A stretch of DNA of 64,000 bases from Pseudomonadales bacterium (GTDB taxonomy: Bacteria > Pseudomonadota > Gammaproteobacteria > Pseudomonadales > Azotimanducaceae). The notes beneath the pieces are model-generated. The model was not told the origin of the DNA and made no database searches. It saw nothing but the letters and a program-made list of their open reading frames with translations. Each line of letters opens with the position of its first letter. The stretch's first letter is position 1. The stretch spans positions 2,170,001-2,234,000 of the forward strand of contig JAWKZN010000001.1 of assembly GCA_041395945.1 (NCBI GenBank). Reading direction: 5' to 3'. The position numbers were made by a program, and so were the translations under genes. Shown one piece after another: positions 35,828-44,142 of this stretch.

Positions 35828-37818
35828 TGATCTGCCGCATTCCGGCCGATCCGCGCGCATCGGCGGATTCCGGCGCAGGTGCCATCAAGCCAGCTTCCCC
35901 TCCCCGCTCCCTGGCAGTATTCGCGCTTACAGGTTTTCTCCTGATGAATGCAGGCTGCAGTCCGGATGCCCAGGTCGAAGGCGGCGCGGATGTAACCCGA
36001 AACACCGGCACGGCAGTGACAACAGAGCAGACAACACCCCTGGATGGTCAGGCGCTTTTCGATCTGCACTGTGCATCCTGCCATCTGAATCCGGGCACCA
36101 GCAGAGCGCCCTCTATCCAGGCGATGAGCAAACAGAATCCTGCTGCACTCATGTTCGCCCTGACCAACGGCAGGATGAAGGGCGAAGCGGAGAGCCTGAG
36201 TACTGAAGAAAAAATCCGCCTGGCTGGATTTCTCGGCAGCGACGCGCAGGACTACGAACCGCCCGCTGCCGCCCTGTGCCGCAATACCGACATCGACCTC
36301 GATGGACGCATCAGCCGCTGGGGTTTCGACTCCCGCAACAGTGGCCGGATCGCGGATACAGTCAGCCGGATTCACAGCGGTAACGTCGCCCGTCTCGAAG
36401 TTGCCTGGGCCTTCGGTCTGCCCCAGAGTGCGGATGCACGCTCCCAGCCGGTAATCACCAGCGATACCCTGTTCATCGCCGCGGTGAGCGGGCATGTGTT
36501 CGCACTGGATCGCTTTACCGGGTGCATCAAGTGGCATTACCGGGCGCCCGTCGGACTGCGAACGGCACTCACCCTTGCGCTCATCGGTTCCGGTGGCAGT
36601 GCGCGGGCATTGTTCTTCGGCGACGCGGACGCCCACGTGAACGCTCTGGATCCGGCCACGGGCCGTCTGCTCTGGCGTGTTGATGCCCGGGTCGGTGAAC
36701 ACAGCCTCCTGACCGGAGCCATCGTGGCTCACGAGGGCCGACTCATCGTGCCCGTCTCACTTTATGAGGTCGCCCTCGCCAGAAACCCGGACTACGAATG
36801 CTGCCGCACCCACGGCGCGGTGCTGAGCCTCGCTGCGAAAGACGGCACACGCCTGTGGTCTACACATACGACTCCCGAGGCCACCCCACGCGGGAAAACC
36901 GCTCACGGCACGCTGCGCTACGGCCCTTCCGGAGTCCCTGTGTGGAGTACCCCGACCGTGGACGCGCAGCGCGGGGTGATTTATGTGGGCACCGGTCAGA
37001 ATGCCTCCGCACCGGCCACCCGGCTCAGTGACAGCGTGCTGGCCCTGGATATCGCAAATGGCGGGATCGTCTGGCACTTCCAGGCACTGGCCGGTGACGC
37101 CTACAACGACAGCTGCAGCGAATTCCCCACCGGGCCCAACTGTCCGACCCGTGCCGGTCCGGATTTTGACATCGGCGCCTCGGTCATACTGACCAGCACC
37201 CCTGCGGGAAATGATCTGCTCCTGGTAGGCCAGAAATCCGGCGATGTCTATGCACTGGATCCGGATCGCGAAGGTGCGCAGATCTGGCACCGGCGGGTCG
37301 GTGCGGGGTCGGCTCTCGGCGGCGTCCACTGGGGAATGGCAGCCGCCGACGGTCGTCTCTTCGCGCCGGTCTCCGATCCGGTGTTCCCCATCCCCCGCTA
37401 TTTCCCGAAACCGGGACTTTACGCACTCGCAATAGAGGACGGGGAGCTGCTCTGGGAGCAGCGTGTCGAGCGCGGCTGCGAGACCAGTCTGAGGGACTAT
37501 TTCAGCCGCTCCGATCTCTATCCGCAATGCAGCTTTTACTTCGGACTGTCTGCCGCCGCTACTGCGGTGAACGATCTGGTGTTCGCCCCTGCTCTGGACG
37601 GAAAGCTCCGGGCCTTTGCTGCCGGAACCGGCACCATCGCCTGGGTTTTCGATACCGCACGATCCTTCCCCGCCGTGAATGGCGTGGAGGCCCACGGCGG
37701 CAGCATGGATGTGGCAGGGGTACAGCTCGCGGGAAACATGCTCTACGTGCAGTCCGGCTACAGTCTCTTCGGTCAGCTTCCGGGAAACCTGCTGCTGGCC
37801 TTTCGACTGGCGGACTGA
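35827..37818 (+). CDS. Lipoprotein cytochrome c / PQQ-type beta-propeller dehydrogenase (PVA-dehydrogenase-like)
   Basis: 663 residues. The export signal ends in a lipobox (FLLMNAGC), so the mature protein should be a periplasm-facing lipoprotein. Haem c site CASCH lies about 75 residues in, in a single cytochrome domain. From about residue 160 there is an eight-bladed quinoprotein-type propeller (VFALDRFTGCIKWHY, VNALDPATGRLLWRV, VYALDPDREGAQIWHR, LRAFAAGTGTIAWVF). Cytochrome first, propeller second is the layout of polyvinyl-alcohol dehydrogenase-like proteins. Cys pairs (YECC, SCSEFPTGPNC) suggest disulfides. It is translationally coupled to the ABC permease by a one-base overlap, which is unusual for a redox enzyme. 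Substrate unknown. Confidence 0.8.
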   Translation: MICRIPADPRASADSGAGAIKPASPPRSLAVFALTGFLLMNAGCSPDAQVEGGADVTRNTGTAVTTEQTTPLDGQALFDLHCASCHLNPGTSRAPSIQAMSKQNPAALMFALTNGRMKGEAESLSTEEKIRLAGFLGSDAQDYEPPAAALCRNTDIDLDGRISRWGFDSRNSGRIADTVSRIHSGNVARLEVAWAFGLPQSADARSQPVITSDTLFIAAVSGHVFALDRFTGCIKWHYRAPVGLRTALTLALIGSGGSARALFFGDADAHVNALDPATGRLLWRVDARVGEHSLLTGAIVAHEGRLIVPVSLYEVALARNPDYECCRTHGAVLSLAAKDGTRLWSTHTTPEATPRGKTAHGTLRYGPSGVPVWSTPTVDAQRGVIYVGTGQNASAPATRLSDSVLALDIANGGIVWHFQALAGDAYNDSCSEFPTGPNCPTRAGPDFDIGASVILTSTPAGNDLLLVGQKSGDVYALDPDREGAQIWHRRVGAGSALGGVHWGMAAADGRLFAPVSDPVFPIPRYFPKPGLYALAIEDGELLWEQRVERGCETSLRDYFSRSDLYPQCSFYFGLSAAATAVNDLVFAPALDGKLRAFAAGTGTIAWVFDTARSFPAVNGVEAHGGSMDVAGVQLAGNMLYVQSGYSLFGQLPGNLLLAFRLAD

Positions 37819-38002
37819 CTGCCCGAGCATCCGGACTTCGGGAGGCAGGCACCGGCATCTGTGACTGGATGTGGTATTAGGCGCTCTTTTTGCTTATTTT
37901 AGGCGGCTTACTTTATGCCGCCAGATTCATGCCGCTGAATTTTTCTGCGGCCGGCGTCACGCCACACTCTTTTAAACCATCCCACGAGGAGGATCCGACC
38001 CG

Positions 38003-38380
38003 ATGTCCGGTTTCATCCAGCTGTCGAGCGCCAAGGCCGAAGCCATCAGCCGCTACAAAAAGGAAATCAGAGCCATTGTCATCGACCGGGCCGCCGACCA
38101 CGCCAGGTTGGCTGTGGCCCGCTACAAGCGGCCCTCAGACAAGACCTATGAAAAAGCGCTGCAGGACGGCCTGCTCCGCGCAAAGCTGGATGTGCTGGCC
38201 GAGCTGTTCCGGATCATGCATGACCTCGCCCGGCCGAGTGTGGTGTCGCAATGGTCCCGGGAGGACAGCGGACTGCGGCGCAAACCCAGGCCCGCCCGCA
38301 CTCTGATGGATCTGGTGCGCGCCTACGACGAAGTCGTGCGCTATGTCTCCAACATGAAGGCTCACAAGGTCAAGCACTGA
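38003..38380 (+). CDS. Conserved-looking hypothetical protein, 125 residues
   Basis: Very basic, helical protein with no membrane segment or signal. It starts MSGFIQLSSAKAEAISRYKKEIRA after an excellent GAGGAGG ribosome site (ATG 38003). Predicted long helices cover residues 8-75 (IVIDRAADHARLAVARY, ALQDGLLRAKLDVLAELFRIMHDLA) and 95-122 (ARTLMDLVRAYDEVVRYVSNM). The Lys/Arg-rich middle and tail (LRRKPRPAR, KAHKVKH) could touch nucleic acid or phospholipid, but no known motif is present. It is separated by 184 bp from the quinohaemoprotein gene and converges with speA. I do not recognise the family. Confidence 0.65.
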   Translation: MSGFIQLSSAKAEAISRYKKEIRAIVIDRAADHARLAVARYKRPSDKTYEKALQDGLLRAKLDVLAELFRIMHDLARPSVVSQWSREDSGLRRKPRPARTLMDLVRAYDEVVRYVSNMKAHKVKH

Positions 38381-38425
38381 GCACACGCCGGATCCCTGTG
38401 GTCCGGCAATCCCCTGCGTGAAAAC

Positions 38426-40447
38426 TCAGCCCGCCGCTGGTGGATTGGGTTCGCAGTACGTAGTGCGGGGAAACACCGCCCGGTAGCGCTCGAGGATCTC
38501 CACACCCTGTGAAGGCCGGACCACGCCGGCTTCTATCTTGGCACGCACGAATTCCGACATTCTGCGATCGAGATCGTTGGGGAAATACTGAACCTGGGCC
38601 AGCATGTCCTGAACGGGTATGGCGCCGATCACCTTCTCTATCCAGAAATTGTCTTCTTCCTCCGCATCCGCGTAGACGTGTGCCTCCGCCACGCGTCCGA
38701 ACAGGTTGTGCGCATCACCCATGATGTCCTGATAAGCACCCATCAGAAAAAGACCCAGGTAGAAAGTGCCTTCCGCTTCGACCTCCGGCAATGGCAGAAA
38801 ACTCTTGTCCGGATGGGAGGAGACGTAATGACTGACCTTGCCATCCGAGTCGCAGGTGAGATCGACCAGCCGTGCCCGGCGGGTCGGAGCTACGTCCAGT
38901 CGATCGATAGGCATGATCGGGAAGACCTGACCGATGGCCCAGTGGTCGAGCATCGACTGAAACACGGAAAAATTACACAGATACTGATCTGTGAGCCCCT
39001 CTTCCAGTTCGATGAGTTCAACCGGCGGTGGATGCAGTTCCAGATTCTTCAAACCCGTCAGCACTTCGCGGGCGATGGTCCAGTACAGTTCCTCGCTCGC
39101 CGAGAGACACTCGATATCGAGGTAACCCAGGGTGAACAGGGTCTGCAGATCCTGACGGATTGCCTTGCTGTCATGGAAGGCTTCGAGCAGTGCACCAATG
39201 CGCGCATCCTGGCCGATGCCGGCATGAATGGCGGCCAGATCCCGGACATGGGGCTGCTCCAGAACCGCCGGGCTCAACTCTCCCTGCAGCCTGTCGCGCC
39301 GGACCGCACCGAGCACGGGGACGATGAGCACCGAGTGGTGAGCGGTAAGCGCCCGCCCGCTTTCGGTTACCAGATTCGGTTCGGGTACAGACTGCTGCCG
39401 GCAGACGTCCTGCACACCGAAGACCACGGCATTCGCATACTCCTGGAGACCATAGTTGATGCGTTCTTCGTCCTGGGAAATGCTCGCATCGTAGGTCACG
39501 CCGAGCCCGCCACCCACATCCAGATAGCGGACGTTGAGACCGCGTTTGCGCAGGGCGGCATAGATCTGCGCGATCTCCTTGACCGTCTGCTTGAGTACCT
39601 GCACATCGGCGATCTGGCTGCCGGCGTGGATATGGACGAGTTCCAGAGCGTCCTGCAGACCGCGCCGCTCCAGTTCCGTGGCGAGATGCATCACTTCCGG
39701 AATGGTCAGGCCGAATTTGGCCCGGGTGCCCGTCGAGTCTCCCCAGCGACCGGAGCCTCTGGTTGAGAGGCGGATTCGCACGCCATGACGCGGTACTACG
39801 CCTTTTTCGTCAGCGATACGCAGCAGCTCCTGAAATTCAGTGAACTTCTCCATTACCGGCACGGTGTGCTGACCGAGACGCTGGGCATCGAGGATGAGGG
39901 ACAGCATCATCGCGTCTTTCACCCCGTTGCAGACCAGCAGCCGCTCGCTGTCCGTGATGTGCGGGAGCGCGGCGACCAGCTCAGCCTTCGAGCCGCACTC
40001 GAGTCCCAGGCCCACTTTGCGGCCTTCATCGAGTACTTCCTCCACCACCTCATGGAGCTGATTGACCTTGATGGGATAAACGGGACAGTACTGGCCCTGG
40101 TAACCGGCACTTTCTATCGCCCCCGCGAATGCCCCGGCGATCTGGCGGACCCGGGCGCGCAGTATGTCCTGAAATCTGATGAGCAGCGGCAGGGGAACAT
40201 GCTGTTTTTCCAGCGCGGCCACGACTCTGGTCAGATCGATCGGCACGCCGCCGTCGCCATGGGGACGCACCAGCACATGCCCCTCTTCGCTGATTCCGAA
40301 AAAAGGATCCCCCCACACATCCACCCGATAGGTTTCAATGGCTTTCTCGATGGACCATGGATCGGTTTGCAATTCAGGTGGCTCCCGCAGATCGATTGAA
40401 ACGAAGTGAGCGCGGCAACCGCGATCCCCAGCCGGCCTGCCCCTCAC
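38426..40447 (-). CDS. speA: Biosynthetic arginine decarboxylase (SpeA)
   Basis: Up to 673 residues. PLP-dependent fold III decarboxylase: PLP-lysine block FYPIKVNQ-type (YCPVYPIKVNQLHEVVEEVL), GLGLECGSKAEL, FGLTIPEVMHLATEL, HIHAGSQIAD, YLDVGGGLGVTYDAS and TESGRALTAHHSVL. It converts arginine to agmatine, the first step of the agmatine route to putrescine. The longest reading begins at GTG 40447; a TTG start at LQTDPWSIEKAIETY, behind CGGGAGCCACC, is a good alternative and about 27 residues shorter. It lies 77 bp downstream of the RimK-type ligase gene on the same strand. Confidence 0.92.
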   Translation of the reverse strand: MRGRPAGDRGCRAHFVSIDLREPPELQTDPWSIEKAIETYRVDVWGDPFFGISEEGHVLVRPHGDGGVPIDLTRVVAALEKQHVPLPLLIRFQDILRARVRQIAGAFAGAIESAGYQGQYCPVYPIKVNQLHEVVEEVLDEGRKVGLGLECGSKAELVAALPHITDSERLLVCNGVKDAMMLSLILDAQRLGQHTVPVMEKFTEFQELLRIADEKGVVPRHGVRIRLSTRGSGRWGDSTGTRAKFGLTIPEVMHLATELERRGLQDALELVHIHAGSQIADVQVLKQTVKEIAQIYAALRKRGLNVRYLDVGGGLGVTYDASISQDEERINYGLQEYANAVVFGVQDVCRQQSVPEPNLVTESGRALTAHHSVLIVPVLGAVRRDRLQGELSPAVLEQPHVRDLAAIHAGIGQDARIGALLEAFHDSKAIRQDLQTLFTLGYLDIECLSASEELYWTIAREVLTGLKNLELHPPPVELIELEEGLTDQYLCNFSVFQSMLDHWAIGQVFPIMPIDRLDVAPTRRARLVDLTCDSDGKVSHYVSSHPDKSFLPLPEVEAEGTFYLGLFLMGAYQDIMGDAHNLFGRVAEAHVYADAEEEDNFWIEKVIGAIPVQDMLAQVQYFPNDLDRRMSEFVRAKIEAGVVRPSQGVEILERYRAVFPRTTYCEPNPPAAG

Positions 40448-40524
40448 CGCCGCGACAATGCCATGTGACCCGGGTGATTGCCACCCGCCGGCACCCGGGG
40501 AGACAGGGAACCCGCACCCGGGTT

Positions 40525-41982
40525 TCAGCGCGATTCAATGCGCCGTACAAAATCCTGAAGTATGGTGCGGTAGAGATCATCTTTGAGCACCAGATCTTCG
40601 ACGTGGCGTTCGAGGCTCGGGTTGTCGTTGATCTCTATGACAAACACTCCTTTGTCATTCTGTTTGAGATCCACTCCATAGAGGCTGTCTCCCATCAGGC
40701 GTGCGGCATTCAGAGCGGTCTCGACCACCTCAGCAGGTGCATCCTCTACCGCCATGGTGCTGAAGCCCCCTTCGATCACCTTGCCATCTTCCCGATGATT
40801 GACGATCTGCCAGTGCTTGCGTGACATCTCGTACTTGGAGACGAACAGTGGTTTACCCCCGAGCACACCCACCCGCCAGTCGAACGTGGTGTACATGAAC
40901 TCCTGGGCGAGGATGAGCTCCGAGCGCTTGAACAGCTTGCGCGACTGCTCTACCAGCGCCTCCCGATCCTCCACCTTCACCACACCACGGGAGAAGGACC
41001 CGTCCGGAATTTTCAGCACAGCCGGATAACCGAGCTCTTCTTCGACACGCAGCAGGTTACTGCGATCGACAATGAGCGTTTTCGGCGCGGGAAGCTTGTT
41101 GGCCTGCAGCAGCTCGGCCAGATAGACCTTGTTGGTACACCGGAGGATGGACACGGGATCGTCAATTACGGGCATGCCTTCGTGCATGGCCTTCCTGGCA
41201 AAACGGAAAGTGTGATTGTCGATGCTGGTGGTCTCACGAATAAAGAGCGCATCGTATTCGGCCAGGCGCAGGAAGTCCTTGCGCTCGATCAGTTCCACCT
41301 CGATGCCGAGACCGGCACCGATGGTAATGAATTTTTTCAAGGCCCCTTCATCCGAGGGCGGCAGTGTTTCCCGGGGATTCTGCAGGATGGCGAGGGAATA
41401 ACGCGCCTGGGGCGCCGACCTGGGCCGTCGCCAGTCACTGCGCGTGTAGCCCTCCAGCGCGCCGAGAAACAGCTCGAACTCAGCAGGTGAAAGATCGGAG
41501 GGGGCAATCGGTTCAACCGAGCGGATCTGCCAGCCGTCTTCCATACCGACCTGAACCTTCAGCAGGGGGCAACGGAAGCGATCGAACACCTGGCGCGCAA
41601 AGGCCTTGAAGTATGACTCGGTGGGCTGGCCGAAACAGATCGTCAGGGTGAATGCCGCCCGCGGTGACTGGGGCAGCTTGCCGATCTCCTGGCGCAGTGC
41701 TTCGTTCAGCTCCGGCAGCTGCAGTCCATACAGCGTTTTGCGGGACAGATCGAGGATGGTCTCCACCATGGGCACCACTTTCTGCCTCCGCGCCTCGGCG
41801 AGCAGGGAGCAGTAGTAGCCCATGTCCATGTAACCGTAGTCGTCTGACAGATTCACCACCCGGGCACGACTGCCACCATAGAGGTCTGCCTGGACCACGT
41901 ATTCCCGGGCAGTCACCGCAATTCCCGCGGACTCAGCCCAGGTTCTGTCTTCCGCTTTCTCGACGATGATGATGTGTCGCAC
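40525..41982 (-). CDS. RimK-type ATP-grasp ligase with N-terminal RLAN domain
   Basis: 485 residues. The N-terminal 190 residues (HIIIVEKAEDRTWAE, VVNLSDDYGYMDMGYYCSLLAEARR) form the RLAN extension found only on a subgroup of RimK proteins. The C-terminal ATP-grasp domain shows KTLIVDRSNLLRVEEELGYP, AVLKIPDGSFSRGVVKV (ATP-binding Lys and glycine loop), DWRVGVLGGKPLFV and the Mg site FVIEINDNPSLE. This group forms amide or peptide bonds, with substrates not established. The GTG start overlaps the TAG of the GNAT gene by one base, so ligase and acetyltransferase are translationally coupled. Confidence 0.85.
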   Translation of the reverse strand: MRHIIIVEKAEDRTWAESAGIAVTAREYVVQADLYGGSRARVVNLSDDYGYMDMGYYCSLLAEARRQKVVPMVETILDLSRKTLYGLQLPELNEALRQEIGKLPQSPRAAFTLTICFGQPTESYFKAFARQVFDRFRCPLLKVQVGMEDGWQIRSVEPIAPSDLSPAEFELFLGALEGYTRSDWRRPRSAPQARYSLAILQNPRETLPPSDEGALKKFITIGAGLGIEVELIERKDFLRLAEYDALFIRETTSIDNHTFRFARKAMHEGMPVIDDPVSILRCTNKVYLAELLQANKLPAPKTLIVDRSNLLRVEEELGYPAVLKIPDGSFSRGVVKVEDREALVEQSRKLFKRSELILAQEFMYTTFDWRVGVLGGKPLFVSKYEMSRKHWQIVNHREDGKVIEGGFSTMAVEDAPAEVVETALNAARLMGDSLYGVDLKQNDKGVFVIEINDNPSLERHVEDLVLKDDLYRTILQDFVRRIESR

Positions 41983-42449
41983 TAGGGCACCTCTGCCAGT
42001 TCTTTGCGCATCTTAAGAGCACCTTCACCGTCTTCGTAGTAGCCGGGTTCGCTGGCATACACTTCATAACCCAGTCCATGATAGCGGCGCAGCGCAGGCT
42101 CATTGTCTGCCCGCACTTCCAGCTGCACCCGGGAAATGCCCTTTGCTGCTAAACGGGTCTCGATGGCTTCAAGCAGGAGTCTGCCGATCTGGCGACCCCG
42201 CCAGTCGGGATCCACCGCCAGCGAATAGATTCGCCCCGAGCGGCTTCCCCTGCGCAGCAGTACGATGGCATAGCCGACCGGCTGGTCACCGACCGTGCAG
42301 ACCAGACCGATGCCATGCGCCCTGCTGATCAGATATCGCAGAGCGCGTCTTGTCAGCAGATCGCCGCTGAAGGCACGCTGTTCGATCCGCAGAAGATCCT
42401 CAACATCGGCAGTCTGCGCGTCCCGGATCGTCAGCGTCGCCTGGGTCAC
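41982..42449 (-). CDS. GNAT-family N-acetyltransferase (RimI-like)
   Basis: 155 residues covering one GNAT domain: IRDAQTADVEDLLRIEQRAF at the start, the acetyl-CoA loop VDPDWRGRQIGRLLLEAIE (Q/RxxGxG/A type) near residue 85, and ADNEPALRRYHGLGYEVYASEPGYY at the end. It uses acetyl-CoA to acetylate an amine. Coupling by a one-base overlap to the RLAN-RimK ligase repeats a known bacterial pairing, suggesting it caps or prepares the ligase substrate or product. It begins 22 bp after the PEBP gene stop. Confidence 0.88.
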   Translation of the reverse strand: MTQATLTIRDAQTADVEDLLRIEQRAFSGDLLTRRALRYLISRAHGIGLVCTVGDQPVGYAIVLLRRGSRSGRIYSLAVDPDWRGRQIGRLLLEAIETRLAAKGISRVQLEVRADNEPALRRYHGLGYEVYASEPGYYEDGEGALKMRKELAEVP

Positions 42450-42471
42450 TCTGTGCGGTTCCGCTCGCCGA

Positions 42472-42948
42472 TCACTCCCGCTCGTAGGTCCCGACCAGGC
42501 GGTTCATGCCTATGACATTGGCTTCGATTTTCTCCAGCAGCTCCCACATGCCCAGGCGCCCGGGCAGTTCCACCGCCTCATCGAGGGCCAGCAGCCAGAA
42601 ATAATAGTTGTGTGGCCCGTGTCCGGGTGGCGGCATCGGACCGCCATAACCCGCCTGTCCGAAATCGTTTCGCCCCTGGCTGTAATCCTCACACCCTTCG
42701 GGAATCTCCGTGACCGAACCCGGGATATCGTAGAGAACCCAATGCACGAATCCGTAATGCCCGTCAGCAAGCAGCGGTGCATCCGGATCATGACAGACCA
42801 GAGCGAATGCCTTTGTTCCATCTGGCGCATCATTCCAACTGAGCGCGGGCGAGACATCATCCCCCTCACCGGTATAGCGTTCAGGAATTCGTCCACCGGC
42901 GTGAAAGGCATCGCTGGTCAACTGCATGTTCGAAATGGCGAAGCCCAT
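42472..42948 (-). CDS. YbhB/YbcL-family (PEBP, Raf-kinase-inhibitor-like) protein
   Basis: 158 residues from ATG 42948 with GGAGGTTTCTACA just before it; an upstream extension to 43044 is unsupported. PEBP landmarks: FHAGGRIPERYTGEGDDVSPALSW, FALVCHDPDAPL (DPDAP), FVHWVLYDIP and YGGPMPPPGHGPHNYYFWL (GPxPPxGHGxHxY). The fold binds small anionic ligands. The bacterial role is undefined. No signal peptide, so cytosolic. It is the first gene of the GNAT-RimK-speA run. Confidence 0.9.
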   Translation of the reverse strand: MGFAISNMQLTSDAFHAGGRIPERYTGEGDDVSPALSWNDAPDGTKAFALVCHDPDAPLLADGHYGFVHWVLYDIPGSVTEIPEGCEDYSQGRNDFGQAGYGGPMPPPGHGPHNYYFWLLALDEAVELPGRLGMWELLEKIEANVIGMNRLVGTYERE

Positions 42949-43316
42949 TGTAGAAACCTCCGGATCAATGTGGGTGGATAAGTAACGGACACGATATCGC
43001 AGATCAGCCATCGTCCCAACACCCCGGGGTTCCGGACCGCGCATCCACTTTATTCATCCCTGTTTCGCGGCTCCGACTTCACTTTCACCGCACCCGTTGC
43101 ACCGGTCCTAAGTGAATCTCCCTATAACCGGCCACTGCGAAAACGAGAACAATTCCCATCTGGAAAGAAGGCAGGCTGAGCAGTACCTGACGCACGTTCA
43201 CCCCATGATTGGCATGGCCGACAGTTCCGCTGATAGACTGCCGCCGGTTTCGCTAATATATGGACGGGCGAGGGGTAACAGTCCTCGCAATCTGGAAATC
43301 CTCCTGGAGCAAAGCA
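42949..43316. other. Divergent intergenic region before the haem-copper cluster
   Basis: 368 bp between the divergent PEBP gene and the small oxidase-subunit gene. No gene is convincing. I looked for FNR-type (TTGAT-N4-ATCAA) and NorR-type sites and saw none. CTAATATATGG near 43250 is AT-rich and could hold a -10 element. Nothing else is recognisable. Confidence 0.4.
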
Positions 43317-43481
43317 ATGGCAGATCGGCAAGACGAAAACAAGGACGCTGGCGGCGTGCCTTTCATGCAGCAACTCATCGACAACCCTTTTCTTCTGCTC
43401 TTTATCGGCATCACGATTCCAACACTGACCTATATAGTCTGGGGAATCATGGAACTGATATCACTGCCGATCTCCGACTAA
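43317..43481 (+). CDS. Small one-helix subunit upstream of CuA subunit II
   Basis: 54 residues from ATG 43317, preceded by CTGGAGCAAAGCA; a 19-residue upstream extension lacks support. A charged N terminus (MADRQDENKDAGG) is followed by a single membrane helix (PFLLLFIGITIPTLTYIVWGIM). Its place directly before the subunit II and I genes, and its size, match the small subunit IIa of B-type (ba3) haem-copper oxidases, which completes the subunit II membrane part. It is therefore probably a structural subunit of this enzyme rather than an independent protein. Confidence 0.7.
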   Translation: MADRQDENKDAGGVPFMQQLIDNPFLLLFIGITIPTLTYIVWGIMELISLPISD

Positions 43482-43578
43482 CATCCGGCGTGTGAATCGC
43501 GCCCATCTGGAAGCACTGTCTGTCGAGAGGCTGCAATGGCGGCCCTTGAGGATTGATCGAACAATAAGGGGATAATGA

Positions 43579-44142
43579 ATGTCGAGCATATTACCTCCTA
43601 CCAGAAAGATCTGGTGGAACGAGCCCATCGAACGCAGCGAACTGATCTGGATATCGATTGTGGTGATATGGGGCATCATAATGACTCTCATGATGCCTTT
43701 CTGGCACATATACGGAAAACAGAACCTGTCCGACGAAGCCTATAAAACCACCGCAGCCGCATTCATCGAGAAGACCCAGGCGATGGTTGAGGAATACACC
43801 GTGCGTACCGAGGGTCAGTTCAACAAACCCGTCGTTAAACCGCCGGTCGGTGCAGACATCTATCTGATCGCCCGACTCTGGGACTGGTGGCCGGCTTTCG
43901 AGCTGGAGAACGGTCAGAGCTATCGACTGCACGTCAGCTCCACCGACTGGCAGCACGGTTTTTCGCTGCAGCCAGCCAATATCAACACCCAGATACTGCC
44001 CGGGTACGATATGGTGATGACACTCACACCCAACAAGACGGGTGAGTACACCATCGTCTGTAACGAATACTGTGGCATAGGACATCACAACATGCTCGGC
44101 AAGATATACGTCGTGGAGGGCGGCAGCAGTGAACAACAGTGA
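43579..44142 (+). CDS. Haem-copper oxidoreductase subunit II with CuA centre
   Basis: 187 residues with one N-terminal helix (LIWISIVVIWGIIMTLMMPFW) and a cupredoxin domain. The CuA ligands are complete: His126 (TDWQHGF), Cys161, Cys165, His169 and Met172 (VCNEYCGIGHHNM). The single helix and short domain match B-family (ba3-type) and NorS-like subunits, not the two-helix A-family. It accepts electrons from a periplasmic cytochrome c or cupredoxin and passes them to the low-spin haem of subunit I. It overlaps the subunit I start by 14 bp. Confidence 0.92.
   Translation: MSSILPPTRKIWWNEPIERSELIWISIVVIWGIIMTLMMPFWHIYGKQNLSDEAYKTTAAAFIEKTQAMVEEYTVRTEGQFNKPVVKPPVGADIYLIARLWDWWPAFELENGQSYRLHVSSTDWQHGFSLQPANINTQILPGYDMVMTLTPNKTGEYTIVCNEYCGIGHHNMLGKIYVVEGGSSEQQ

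Noticed and set aside
42949..43316. FNR- or NorR-type operator before the haem-copper cluster
   Set aside because: No TTGAT-N4-ATCAA or matching NorR-type pattern was found by eye on either strand.
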